A stretch of 64,000 bases of DNA from Pampus argenteus (taxonomy: Eukaryota; Chordata; Actinopteri; Scombriformes; Stromateidae), in contig CM072873.1 of assembly GCA_036937835.1 (NCBI GenBank), forward strand, positions 14,062,001 through 14,126,000, read 5' to 3'. A program made the position numbers and the translations under genes. The notes under the pieces are model-generated. The model saw nothing but the letters and a program-made list of their open reading frames with translations, had not been told where the DNA came from and made no database searches. This document shows positions 36,701-49,400 of this stretch, in pieces; position 1 is the first letter of the stretch; every line of letters starts with the position of its first letter.

Positions 36701-37997
36701 AGTAGTTGCTGAAAACAGAGAAGCTAAAATAAAGGAATGTCAATGTTTGAGCAGTTTTGCTCAAACATTGACTTATAAAGTTACAAATTAATTGCAAATT
36801 ATTTCCCTGTTGGCAGAATAATCAATCAACTAGTTGTTTCAGGTCTTTTGTCAAGTATGTTGTTCAAATCATTTCAATAAATGTTTTCTGACACTTTGAC
36901 CTATGGACATTATCATATCATATAATTTATAATAGTAATACAGCATGTAATATAATGGGCAAAGTTGCTCTACTAACAGAACAACAGTAGAGGTTTGGTT
37001 ACTCAGGGAAAAGAGGAAGTAGTAGCACAAAGATAACGTAACACACAAAAAAAAACGTCAACTCACTCCTCATTCTGTGCCAAGTCATCATACATCATAA
37101 CCACAATCTGCTCATCTGGGATGCCGTTCTTGTGGACAATCTGGTAGGCATGGCAAGCATCAGCCTGGGGGGGAGAGAGAGAGAGAGAACTGTAAGTATA
37201 GGTCAGCAGCACTTGTACTGATATATATATAAAACATCATTAGATTATGAATACTGAAGCATCAGTGTTAGAGCAGCATGTTACTGTTGTAGCTGCTGAA
37301 GGTGTTAGTTAGTCTGAACTACTTTATATACAGTTAGATAGTTTAGTTTAGTGGTTTCCAATCTAGGGGTCAGGCCCCTCCAAAAGGTCACCAGATAAAT
37401 CTGAGGGGTCATGAGATAATTAATGGGAGAGAAAAGAAAAAAACAAATCTGTTTTCAGTTTTGACTTTTAGTGAATTATTCAATCATTTGAACATTTATT
37501 GAAATAAAAACCATGTGAGAAGTTTAGAGAGAAAAATCACTATTTGATGGGGCTGGTTTCATCTTTAACAAGCTGTTGTATTGTAAAAGCTTGTTTTATT
37601 ACCCACTGTGTCAAATCTGCATCTGAAGTAACTAATGCTGCCAAATGTAGTGGAGTATAAAGTATTAATATAATAGTTCCCTCTGTAGCGCATGTGAAGT
37701 AGTAATGTAGCATCAAATGTAAATACTCAATATTTAAGCACAGTATTTTAGTATCTGACGGTAAAGTCCGTCTTATCAAAACTACCGAGGAAACAACAGA
37801 GTCATGCACAGTTTGCACATGATAAGGCGACATTGTGGCAACACTTTCGCTCTCACCTGGTGTCTGTAGTTGTACCAGCCATTGGATCCGGCTACAATAA
37901 CCACCCAGTTCTTTCCCCCTTTCGGCTGCTCGGTGGGAAATGCACTAACCAGCCCGAGACTCAGGCCGAGCAGGGCGCAGAGGACTGACCGACACAT
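30711..37997 (-). CDS. lgmn: Legumain (asparaginyl endopeptidase), lysosomal C13 cysteine protease
   Basis: Legumain cleaves after asparagine in late endosomes and lysosomes. Thirteen coding exons join in phase: 37857-37997, 37067-37164, 35520-35601, 35279-35361, 35092-35167, 34870-34932, 34618-34684, 34084-34202, 33217-33306, 32836-33045, 32408-32578, 31354-31421, 30711-30753. They give 436 residues (human 433). A signal peptide covers about residues 1-19 (MCRSVLCALLGLSLGLVSAF). The catalytic dyad is His148 (VYFTDHGAPG) and Cys189 (YIEACESGS), at the human numbers. N326-D327 (MMASND) matches the activation cleavage point before the C-terminal LSAM prodomain, whose cysteines are present. The human RGD triplet is KGN here. 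Intron 4 has a GC donor (gaagag|gcaagt). A non-coding first exon probably ends at 38338. Confidence 0.97.
36083..36185 (+). repeat. Dispersed teleost repeat ('gtaaatggactgcacttata') beside a CA tract
   Basis: In lgmn intron 2 a short CA microsatellite (36065-36080) is followed by ggtaaatggactgcacttat, then tcgaccactcgaagcgcttt and acaatacatgtcagt. The head and the cgaccactc-aagcgctttac block are landmarks of a common fish interspersed repeat. Confidence 0.65.
36530..36850 (+). repeat. Dispersed teleost repeat, GCTGCAAC-ended family, with internal hairpin
   Basis: Landmarks include a ctcaaggtgatgttatcaaa block, tttgtctgaccaacac, and a closing aatcaatcaactagttgttt. They correspond to the copy near 48,500. 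A perfect 15-base inverted repeat sits inside at 36739-36772. Confidence 0.6.
37344..37560 (+). repeat. Dispersed teleost repeat ('gtggtttccaatctaggggt' family)
   Basis: In lgmn intron 1 the series gtggtttccaatctaggggt, gcccctccaaaaggtcacca, ataaatctgaggggtcatga, aatgggagagaaaagaaa and gaacatttattgaaataaaa marks a well-known fish interspersed element. It is non-coding; the 3' limit is unclear. Confidence 0.7.
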
Positions 37998-38337
37998 ATC
38001 CTCACCTTCTGTGGGAACCTTGTATGGATGAAACGGTGAATTAATACCTGTCCTCAAAATATTCTGAATGAAGACAGCTTTGAGGCTGGCTGAACCTTCT
38101 GGTAGCAACAAATAACGACAGCCCAACACAAAAAATAACACAAACTCGCCACCTGATCGCCTGGATGTCACATGATTATGACATCTCGTCCACTCTCTGA
38201 AAGCTAATATGGCTATCTAGCAGCACAACGAGCTACAAACAAAACGGTAAACATTTTAAAAGCTTTAAAAAAAGCTATTGAAAACATACCGATAAATAAA
38301 TATCAGTGGAATAACAAAGAGTTTTCTTTACCGTTAC

Positions 38338-38480
38338 CTTGTTGTGTAATACGAAGAAGATAGCGGAGAACTACAAGCACACTCTGCTAAGTCACCGGGA
38401 CAATTTATATGAGACGTCGGGAAAAACCGTTTATGGAATTTCACCCCAGCAGCCAATCAGAGCGCTTGGGGGGCGGGGTT
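38338..38480 (-). promoter_or_regulatory. lgmn non-coding first exon and promoter
   Basis: A donor (caag|gtaacg) at 38337/38338 suggests a non-coding exon just above it. It would splice to the acceptor ending at 38009 (cccacag), which lies 11 bases before the start codon. Upstream are a CCAAT box (38453-38457) and a GC box (ggcgggg within 38468-38478). The transcription start is not mapped. Confidence 0.5.
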
Positions 38481-39326
38481 TACTGCAAACAGTTATGAGT
38501 GTCAAAAACAATAACATGTATGTTTTCTGAACTGTTTTCTGGTAAAAGTAAAAGTAAAAAAATCAATAGCGCTATTAATTTGAAAAACTGATATTATTTT
38601 AAAAAACAAAACAAAAAAAACATATGCACATATTGAGTCAGCTGTAACATGTGTACTGCCTGTTAAGATTAAATATGCATGAGTAAGTATTAACAAAATG
38701 TAATACAGAAGAAAATAGGGAAATGTTTGCCAGATGTACTGAAACTGTACTCTGTGTTACAGGTTGACTAGTAATACACAATATAAGTTTTAGATTTATT
38801 GTTAAATGGAGGAAAATAAATTATATTATGAAAATATAAGAAATTAACAGAACAGAAATATCATAAAATATACAGTATACATGTGTGCAACTGTTTTAAA
38901 TAGATTTGTGTAAGATAATGTACAGTATATGAATGTAATAATTCTTTAGAGCTGCAGATTATTTACACATGAATAGTTTGCAGCATGTTGCTCAACTCCT
39001 TGGAAACTGTTCACGTGGTCACAGTATAGGACTGTCACATGATTCCCTCAACAATAACACTTATAAAGAATAGCAAAAAAATAAAAACTGTACCAGTACA
39101 CCCCCGATGCTCATTACAAAAATGAGACTTTTGACCTTTAAGTCTCATTTTATAGTCTTGTGATCTTGGATCCGTTGATGACTCAGCTTCCTCATCACAA
39201 AATGCAAACTCAAGCTTCCTAAGCTCAGGTGCTTACTTTTAGTTCGATTATTGTTTGGGGAATGAATAAAATTCAACAATAACAATCAGAGGAGGCATAT
39301 AAAATATGTCAGCAATAAATCAAACT
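38481..39326. other. lgmn-pcnx1 intergenic spacer
   Basis: AT-rich sequence with no exon or RNA gene recognised. It lies between the lgmn promoter and the pcnx1 polyadenylation signal. Confidence 0.5.
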
Positions 39327-40428
39327 TTTATTTTTCAATATAGAAAAGAATTAAGTTAAATAGTGAAACAGTCCATCAAAAATTCGGCATCTTGTTTTCA
39401 ACCAGTGGTCCTTAACACATTAACCTTTGTCTCAAAATGAAAAAAAGTAGCAAAGTGTAAATACCATGTTCACAGTAATAAATATTCAAAACAAAATCTT
39501 TCATACATTGACATTATTTATATCTATCTATATATGTATATATGTATATATATAGACAGATATATATATAGATAGATATATAATCATATACAGTAAAAAG
39601 TTATTTTCAAGTTTATCAAACATAAAATAGTAAAATAAAAATGGCTGAAAACAGAATTATGATTGCATTTTTTTCATTCCCAAGGCATCGGTAACCATGG
39701 CCATTCAGGGTCTGTAATAAATAAAAAGTGATATAATCTAACGATTGTAGTGCATCGCTGTAAATAAAAAAAAAGAAAAACAAAGAAAAATTATAGTGCA
39801 AGTTCTGTTTTCTTTGCGCAAAGTAACCTTGCAAATTTCAAACTAATCCGAACGGAAAACGGAATGACAACACTGAGACAGAGAAGTTTGCTTAGTGCAG
39901 CACCTGCATGTTTCTGACTTCAGTCTGTTCTGCACCACAACTTTCTCTGTAGTCTTGGCAGCGGAAAAAAAAAGCTCTCACGTATGAAACCAATGGCAGA
40001 TATTCAATACCAGGCTTATTTGGCAAATTATTTAAAGACGAAAAACACAAAAATCTCCACTCACTCTTTACACTCAGCTTTGTCAGAATTGCCAACAAAA
40101 GTCAATGAAATGCATAGAAAGTAATTACCAGTAGCAAGAACTAACTTAACTTAAGGATTTTTTTTTTTACTGTCATGCAGCATTTCTGAGATGCAAAGCA
40201 AGGCAGATACTGTGGGTGTGTGTCGGTGCAGTAAAGGATGTCAGATGAATGTATACTCTGCCTTTGCTCGCACCTTTCCCTGGCTTCCTTTCCCCCTCAG
40301 CGATAAGGAACGGGTAGGGGGGAGAGCTCCCGTTTCTTTTTTTATATGCAGGCTCCTGCATCCTGCTGAAGCCAGGGAGGTCTGGCTTCGTCTTCACACG
40401 CGTTATGTGTGATGTGTGCTTGCTCGTC
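39327..40428 (-). other. pcnx1 3' UTR with AT microsatellite
   Basis: The UTR runs from the pcnx1 stop codon to a minus-strand AATAAA at 39327-39332. It includes an AT/GATA-type simple repeat at about 39520-39592 and a conserved-looking non-coding first 300 bases. No ORF in it resembles a protein family. Confidence 0.55.
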
Positions 40429-43400
40429 TCAGACCTCTGCACCCAACTCAATGACCCCAGTCTCAATAATCGGCACTAGCTTATCTTCCACCTGTACCAG
40501 CAGGATGGTCTTGTCGATATGGGAGCGATTAGCTGAATCTCGACTACAAGGCACCCACCGGTGAATCACCTGCAGAGGGCAACAGATGAAAGGAACCAAT
40601 CAAATTTATGAAGTGTTTATTACAGAGCAAGTAGGTCACAGAGGGTGTTATGGGCAAAAAATAGGACACAAGTACAAATGAGATCATTATTGCAAAAGAC
40701 TTTCATAGCAACTAAATAAATGTTTGACCCTACAGTAGACTGTGTTTACTAGTAATAGAGAGGTGAGCAAATCTCTTGTTTAAAAAAAATTGGGTAAATC
40801 TGTTAATGCTGATCTGTAAGACTTACATGTCCTTCCATGCCCTCTATAGGGCTCCAGTCCCTCCAGCAGGTCCGTCCTGCCCTCAGTCTTATGGTCTCGT
40901 CAGGCCACTGCAGCTCCTTCCGCTTCGATAAGTTGATGTTCTCCAGCACCTGACTCAAATCCACAATCTGAGAAACATCATAGAACAACAACAACAGCAG
41001 CACAAAGGGTCAATACTCAAAGATGACTGACAGTATCCATCAGTGAGCTCAAGATTTGAGACAAGTAGACTAAAGTGACAGGTGAATTGGAGCTTGAGGT
41101 TGGAGTGAAGAACAACAGTGTGTACAAACAACAGACTGAGAAAATTTTACAAACCTGCACTCTGTAGGAGATGTCATCTCTGCGCACGGTGGAGACGGTG
41201 GGGTTATGTTGTTGTGGGTGGTGGTGATGGTGATGGTGATGATGCTGGCTGAGGGGATCAGTCACGGTGCTGCACAGTCCGTCATTACCCAGGAGCCCCA
41301 CCAGCGTGTGCCGTTTGCAGGGAGGGATGCTGTGGCTTGAAAGGGAGGCGGAGGGGCCAGCTGGGTCAGAGGTAGAGCCCAGCCGGAGCTGCAAGGAGGT
41401 GGGGAGCGCGCGAAGGGACAGTTGGCTGGTTGAGGAACGTCGGCAGTGCTCCAGGCCTGTGGTGGAGGTGCGCAGGGAGGAGTGGCGGCTGCTGCTGTAG
41501 CGGTAAGAGGACGATTGGCTGGCCACAGAGGCTCGTGCAGGTGAATGGCGGACCAAACCAGATTGAACTGACTGAGAACTCTGACTGGTGCCTGGACACA
41601 GGGAGGTGAACACAGAAGGAAAACATATGAATATGAAATGGTTCATTATGGAATTTTTTAAAGCAACGCAAGTTTAGATTTTTAACTGAAAAAAATACAC
41701 CTGAAACACTAACTTGGGACGTGGCAGTGCATGGCCAATCCCTCAGCCACTGTGATGCCTGAATCTATTAATGTTCAGCTATCTATTAGAATGTATGTAG
41801 ATAGCTTATGTGTCTTTTGTGAAAATTCACCCTTCTCAGTTTAACTGAGGCAAAACAGATTCATTTGTCATCGTAGTGGTATCAGTAGTTGTCATAATAT
41901 GGTGTAAAGGGTTAACTGTGACACAGTATTTTTCACCTAGAGTGTGCGGCTGGTACGAGTGAGGAGGGACAGGTGCAGAAGTTCCACCCTGCGACACCGA
42001 GCTCTGCTGAGAGTCGCCCCCGTTCCCGTTCCCACTGCCACATGACAGTCCCCCTGCATCTGAATCCTCGATGTTGCCGCCACTGTTACAGCCTGCACCA
42101 CAGCCTTTACGTAACCTGCAAGAGTCCAAATTAATCAAAAGAAGTTGCACTGTGCATTTGATATTTAATGTAATTACCATGCATAATTTGATGTATGTGT
42201 TAGCTTTTGCAAAGCTTACTACTAGAAAAACTGCGAAATCAAAAAAATAAAAGTGTTATACACTGCAAGCAAGTCCTGCCTCATCTGTCACATGGAATTA
42301 AAAAATGCAATAATCTCTGGTTCTGTAACAATTTTTTATTTACCTTTTAACTGTTCATTATGCTTGGGGGGTAACTACTATTTTTTTTATACCTTCCTGA
42401 CATTTCACCTGGGTATATGGTATATGACAGTATTTGTGCTTAAAAAAACAAACAAAAAACATAAAAGCTGAGCTGCAGGTGATTGAAGTCATTGTAGCAT
42501 GAATGACATTGTCTAGCCCATATTGCTGTGTGTCAGGATTTCTAAATACCCTGGTATACTGTAATACCATGATACTACCCACGCCTACTGTCTGTTACTG
42601 AGTCTCACAATAATAGAAGGGCAAAGCTAAATTAGTGCAATACACTGTTGAACTACACACCACCACAAACCTGTGCCAAGTGCTGACAACAAAGTTTCGG
42701 ATGTTCCCCATGCTGATGGGACCTCCCAGGATGTGTCCAAGCTGGGGGTGCGAGTTGCAGTAGGAGGTGGTCAGTGGAGATACGTAGATGGGATATCCAA
42801 TTGGTTGGTCACAAGAAGAATTGATCATGTTCCGCAGAGCTTGCTTGGCGTTCTGGATGCTCCCACGCTCAGGGTTTCGGTTTCTCAGAAACACCAACTC
42901 CTGCTGCTGTCCTGCCCAAAGGCCTCGGACACATTCTTTATTCACCTGCAGCACAAGAGATAAGTTCTCATTAAATTATTATTATTTTATACTATACATT
43001 GCAATAAATTAATCAAATTCTTTAAAAATCTGTAATACCTACCTTGATCACACGGAAGCTGAGGTATCGTCGATTGAGCATAATAATTTTATACTCATTG
43101 GTGCCTTCATCGAGCACATGGCGCAGGGCGAGGAGTGACTGGGCGTTGGACAGCACAGCGCTTCTCCAGGCTGGGTCACCTTCATGAGCAATGACCAGGT
43201 TCTGCTGGTGGGAGGAGATGGCCTCGAAAAGAACTGCCGGTTCATCGTACTCATCAGGGGACGTGAAGTGGTCCTAATAATGAAAGATACAGCATTTATG
43301 TTACAGATCAAAGTTAGTCCTGAGAATGAGAGAAAGAGCAGTTCCACGTGGAGAGTCTCACCTGGTGTAATTTTAGAGACATTCGGATTCCAGGCACCAC

Positions 43401-46400
43401 AACCTTCCTGAGCAGTTCCATGTCTGCAAAAATCCACTCGTCTCGCACTGAAGAGATGCGGAAATCTCCCTTAAATAATGCATGAAGTCCATAAAGGAAA
43501 GACTCCAGGTTGCTGTGATGGAAAACAGAGAGTCAGAACATAAAGAATACTCATTATTCAAAATCCAAAACATAGACAGAAAAGAAAGAAAACACCTTAT
43601 GTGTACACATTTACCTGAATGAGTACCTATTTAGGCACATGTCTATGTTTGCTTTTTTTATTACTTGGTTTATACATGATGCTTTATTTATTCTTTGAAA
43701 GTTAAAAGAAATCCTTGTTCCGTTTCACATCAGCCCGTTTGGCCTAGATACAGAAAGCCTTTGTCAGCCCTCTACACATTCTAAATTGTTAACTTATTAC
43801 AATGAAGATTACTAAATAACCTGGACATATGATGGGCTGCTGTTCCCAGAGCTCTCCTTCCCAGCACACACAGGCCGAAGCACAGAAGCACCAGAGCCGA
43901 GTCTTTCTCACTGTCCAGCGGCTACAAATACAGAGTAGAGAGAGAAAAAATATCCATGAAATCTCATTTGAATTCAAATTAGCACAACCTTTCACCTACA
44001 AAACTTTTGTAATATTATAAAATATGTTGTTTATATGGGTGTAAACTCATAACCCTGGTTTTTATTTCCTTTCTTCACTTCCTAAAAACATCATCTGTCA
44101 TCTGACAACAAATAATGCAAGTGCAGAACTTGTACTTGGGAAAGTAAAATCATCCCAATCATCCCTTGAAGTTTGAACCAAACTGCTGTATAGCATTGCT
44201 TGTTTTTGAATCAATTGTAACACTCTTGTCAAGCCAGTGGTTTATTTACACTTTTGCCCTCGATCTATATCTTCTATATAGCTGAATAAGTGCTGTCAGA
44301 CATGAGACAAACACTGATTGAAAATACCTCCCTTAATTGTCACTCTACCTCATAAAAAACAAAGATCAGGAAGTATTACCTTGGCCCGTTGAGAGTTGCA
44401 GTACTGGATCCAGCCCAGGTAGACTGCACAGAAACTGTCTCTAGAAATGCCTGCGAGCCGATGGTCATAGTCCTCGTCAATGTTGGGATTGAAGGTGGGA
44501 TCCAGGTCGACGTAGTTTCTCTCTCCACATCCCCGCAGGCCATCTTTCATTGTCTCATTAGCCAGCCACTCCTCCAGTTTGGGGGAAGCGATCACATAGT
44601 AGATAATACCCTGAGACCAGGAAGAGGCGATGCATTTAGAACATATCGAAATCATATAATGTGCACTTAAAATGTTAAGACATACTCTTAAAACAGACAA
44701 ACCTTCACATAGTAGGTTGTGAGGATGCGTCGTAAATCGAACACCTGCAGCATGGAGGCTGCGCTGTTGTCAGTGATGCTGTAGCCCTCCAGCACATACT
44801 TAGTGACCAGCACCTCCCAGGCCAGCCAGCGCTGTCCGAAGGCAGCGTTAAAAGACAAAATGTGAGGAAGGTGGCCTGGCTCACAGCAACAACAGCCCTC
44901 GTCTTCCTCCACGCCCTCAGTGATGGCCTCAACTTCCCTCTGCTGGCAGTAAGTTCCTGTGGAATGAAATCAACATTCAAAATACAAAATCTTTACAGTT
45001 CTGTGAAATGTGTAGCTTACTGAAACAAATTAAAGAGAGAAAGACTTTCACTTGTCTATAGCCTTCATATATTGATAGACAGAATAAGTACAAAAAAGAA
45101 AAATCACTGCAGCTGTTAAACAGTTTACATTAACAACGGTTAAAGCTGTTATGTGTCTCAGATGGTGATGATGATGATGGTATCATGTTTTGAAGAATGT
45201 TTTCAGTTCTGTAAAATGTGAGTCATGTGCTGTGTTTCATCATGTCTGTTGTATAGCAGCGCTATTGGCTGAATTTCAAAAAGGCTGATAAAGCACACAC
45301 AGACGTGTTTAACAAGAAGATAAAACACAACTGGACGGCTTAATATGGTGAAATGCTCAATTCTTGAATGGAAATCCTGGGCAACCGGTTAATAATCCTC
45401 ATGTACACTTTATCTTCTGAGTCCAGACCTAGCTCAAATACTTCTACTCCAATTAAATTTGGGGGTTAGTTTAACCTGTTAACATGGGACTGGAGTTTAT
45501 TAAATCAAGACAAATCAGACTTGGAGACTAAAGACTATAAGGTATAGAAAAAAAAGAGTATACTGACCTAATTTTCAAATACTTAAAAGTTATTCACTAA
45601 AACACAAAAAACACTAGATTTATTAACTTCATTATAATATAATGTAGCCACATTGAGACTGATGTCATACAGCATTTTAGACTCTCCTTTTTTTAACACA
45701 TATGTAAATGTATATTATTACCTTAGATGTCTTACACTACCACACATTCATTCATTACCAGCTCAAGTGGCTCCATTGGAAGTTAATCAATGTTAACCAA
45801 ACTCCAGACATATTTGATGTCATTTTCTTCACAAGTGTGACACATGGACCTTCTCACCTCTGAACTCCAGCCCTCGCAGCTGAAAGGTGACCAGTCCATT
45901 GCCGATCTCTATAAGGTGCACCAGAGCGTTTAGGTAGTCGGAAGCCAGGATGAAGCAGTCTCCAGTGCTGAAGTTACCCCAGCGGCCCAGAAGGAGGTCT
46001 CCACACAGGCTGTGCTGCAGGGAGCGGGTAAGGTGCTCGTAGAAGATTGAGTTTAAGTTGTTGTCATCAGAGCCTGAGGAGGAAAAAAATGAATGATGGG
46101 GAAAAAAGGTAAGGAAAAAAAACCACATTATTGCTTTGCATTTTTAATCACTGACATCACAGAAACAGCCGTGTAAATGTGTTCTTTTAGCCTAAATCAT
46201 AAAGTATAACCTAGATAATAGCACGGCATTTTCTTAATTGAGGTGATGTAAAATGTGCATAAACGAAAGGCAGTTGCATGACATCACCAAAATAAACTTT
46301 AAAAGCAAAAATTAATTTGTAAAACTGAATGTCATGACCTCACCTGGATTTCTGTCAAGCTGAGAAGCCAGCCGGGTGTTAGAGTGATCCACTCTTTTAG

Positions 46401-49400
46401 TGCTGCATAAAGAGAACAAAAAAAAAGAAATGACAAATTTTAGAAGCAAATTCACAGAAATAGTTAGTTTGAGAACTGAAAATTAAAAATTTATTTTTTT
46501 AACGTATTTTTCCCTACTTGTAATCTCTTTCCCAGAACTTGACAGGGCGGACGTAGGAGGTGATGAAGATGGCACTGCCCAGGAAAGGGTTGAGGGGTGT
46601 GGAGAAGATAGCGGACACTACAGCCTGGACAAACAGCATGGCAGAGTCTGCAGGGGCTCAGATCAAGGATCACTTGAAAAATATTCATCCTTTGCTAGTA
46701 AGTACAATGAATTGGCTCTCTAACCATAAAATGAGCTTGGTGAAATACCATCTCTTTAGATACGCTTATGATACCATTTCCATACATGAGAGGAACAAAA
46801 GTACAAAGGAAGGATTTACTGCTGTGCTGTTGTGGTATAGGTATACTAGTAAGTGCATAACCTATATTAAAATATGGCAGTGAAAGGATACGAGGCACAG
46901 CAAAGGGCTGAGCAAAGGCGTGGAAAGCTGAACCCCATGTGATTTGCCACGGGGCAATGTAGGTGTAGACAAAGTGCAGCTTATAGAAAAGCTCCCACAT
47001 CTGTACAAAAAACACAAACAGGACATAAAAAAATGAACCGATAACTGCATAAATATAAATAGTTGCATCAGCAGCCCTCTACCACAACACCCTTAAATTG
47101 GATTATAAACATATTGTTACACTTTGCGCTGACTAGAAGAAGAAAAAGAATAGAAGAAGAATAGCTGTTTAGTACAGACAATAACTTGAAAAATTATTGC
47201 AGTATTTTATACGACATTTAGATGACACAATACTCTTTGACGATCTGCGTTCAATCTCTTCTACAAAACCAGACCAGTAAAAACTTATTATATATTCATC
47301 TCACCTTGCTGAAAACAATGGACATGAGGAAGAGGTCGAGCAGCAACGTTTCTGACAGATGACGGTAGTCGAAGGTGAAGAAGAGGATAGTGAAGAGAAT
47401 CGTCACGTACTGGTAGGTAGGACTGCTGTATGACGACCGAAGCAGCTTCAGGCCTGCGACTGTGATCATCAGAGCGCCGACCCTTGAGGACAATAGAGAG
47501 AGGACAATGCAGAGACCTACATTAGTGTGTGGAATTAAGTTGATGGCGTTTGCAGTAGTTTACAATACAAATATGATAACTAGTTAAGCAGAAACACTTA
47601 AAACTCTTAAATCATTCTGTATTTTTTCTTTTTTATTATGAGTGGATATATGAGTAGATAAAATTAAAAAAGGGGGGAGCAAATGAGACAAAGATCTATG
47701 AAAATATTGAAAATCCTCACTCTGTGTCAAGTTTCTTTGGACTGGCGAGCTCTCTGGCGCTGCCACTCAGCTCATTAAGGATGACGAGTGGATAGAGGAC
47801 ATTCTTTTCTACAAACAGCAGCCACACGTGAAGCTTTTCAAACCACATCACATGAGCCGCATCTGACAAGAGAGACAAGAGAAGCTTGGAAACCTAATCA
47901 TCCTCCCTGTAGTCAACATCCTTATAAGACGTATCAGCACAGAAGCAATAAAAAAAAAACTAAGACTATAAGAAAAACATTGTCAAAATGTTCAAATTGC
48001 ATTTGTTTAGGTTATATTTGCAACTGACTAAACACTGTCAAAATTATTTTCTGCACAGGGATTTAAAACCAATAGTTTTAGATTCCTTTAGGTGTATTTT
48101 AGAACAAAGTAGCGTCCCAGAGAGCCACGTTTCGGTCTCTACATGGGACACAGTGTACTTACCCCTGACTTCAAACTGATAGTACTCCTTAGTTTTGAGC
48201 AGAGGGTGAGAGAAGCAGTACCAGGGTAGCTGCTTGCGGACTTGAGGCAGAAGGTAGTGGGTGAGCAGCCCCACCGTCCCCAACAGAGCGTACAGAACAT
48301 AACTCAAGAAAGGCTGAGGGAGCAGAGACAGAAGAAATGAATCCTTATACATTTATTTATGCTGACAAATGCTCAATGTGTATAAGACCACCCTTAAAAA
48401 TGTGACCATTTGGTCAAAAACAAAAACAAGTATGCAAGCATTTGAAATGTATTTGCTATTTTCTTTAGAGCTGAAACTAATGATTATTTTCATGATCAGA
48501 AAATGGTAAAAAAAAAAAAATGTCATGTTTCCTAAAGCCCAAGGTGCAACCTAAAATGTCATGTTTTGTCCCGACAACAGTACACAACCTAAATATATTC
48601 AGTTTACTAATAATAGAGGACTAAAGCAACCAGAAAATATTCACATTTAAGAAACTGTAAACAAGTGATAACTGAAAGTTTACATGATGAAATTACAGAA
48701 ATCAGCCTTTAATAAATATTTACTGTACCTGCAGTGCTATGAACACTGTGCTGACATGGATGGCGAAGTAAAGAACAGCAATGACCACACAGACGATCAG
48801 GTCAGACTGCAGGCGCTCATTCTACATGTTCAAAGACAAAGGCTGAGTTCAGAAATAAATAAATAAAAGAAAACTCCATTTAAAGACTTCAAGTTAAAAA
48901 TGACAAGCCGGCAGCTTTAGCAAATGTAATATTAACAAACGGTGATCCTTGTTCCAATAAAATTACCAACAGAAGTTGTAGCTTCATTTACTTGAATGAT
49001 GAAAGTTTAACTCACCACTGAGGCTCTCAGTTTCTCTGGTAGAGGGTCCTGTACTTCTGACAGAGGGTCTTCTGGGTTCTTGTCTTTCAAACTGGGCAAA
49101 AGCTTGGTTTGTATCAGTGAGCTATAAAGCAACAAGCAAAATTAACTTTTAGCTTGTTCATGCCATGCCATGAATCTCCTAGGAGTGTTTTATCTCAGAG
49201 GGACTGTATAATCCAATAGTAAGTCTAATTATAAACCAGGATTAACACTACAACCATTGTGTGAAACAGTTTCAAGATATTTGCGCTTTCAGAAATGAGA
49301 TAATCCACAGCACATGTACAAGATAAGTCACATATTATTCTTTAAATTCAAGCAGTAACGGAAAATACTTTTGATGACCCGTTTTTGTCTACTTATGTGC

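Noticed and set aside
39515..39595. AT-rich tract as a CRISPR-like or regulatory array
   Set aside because: It is a simple (TA)/(GATA) microsatellite in a 3' UTR, with no spacer structure.
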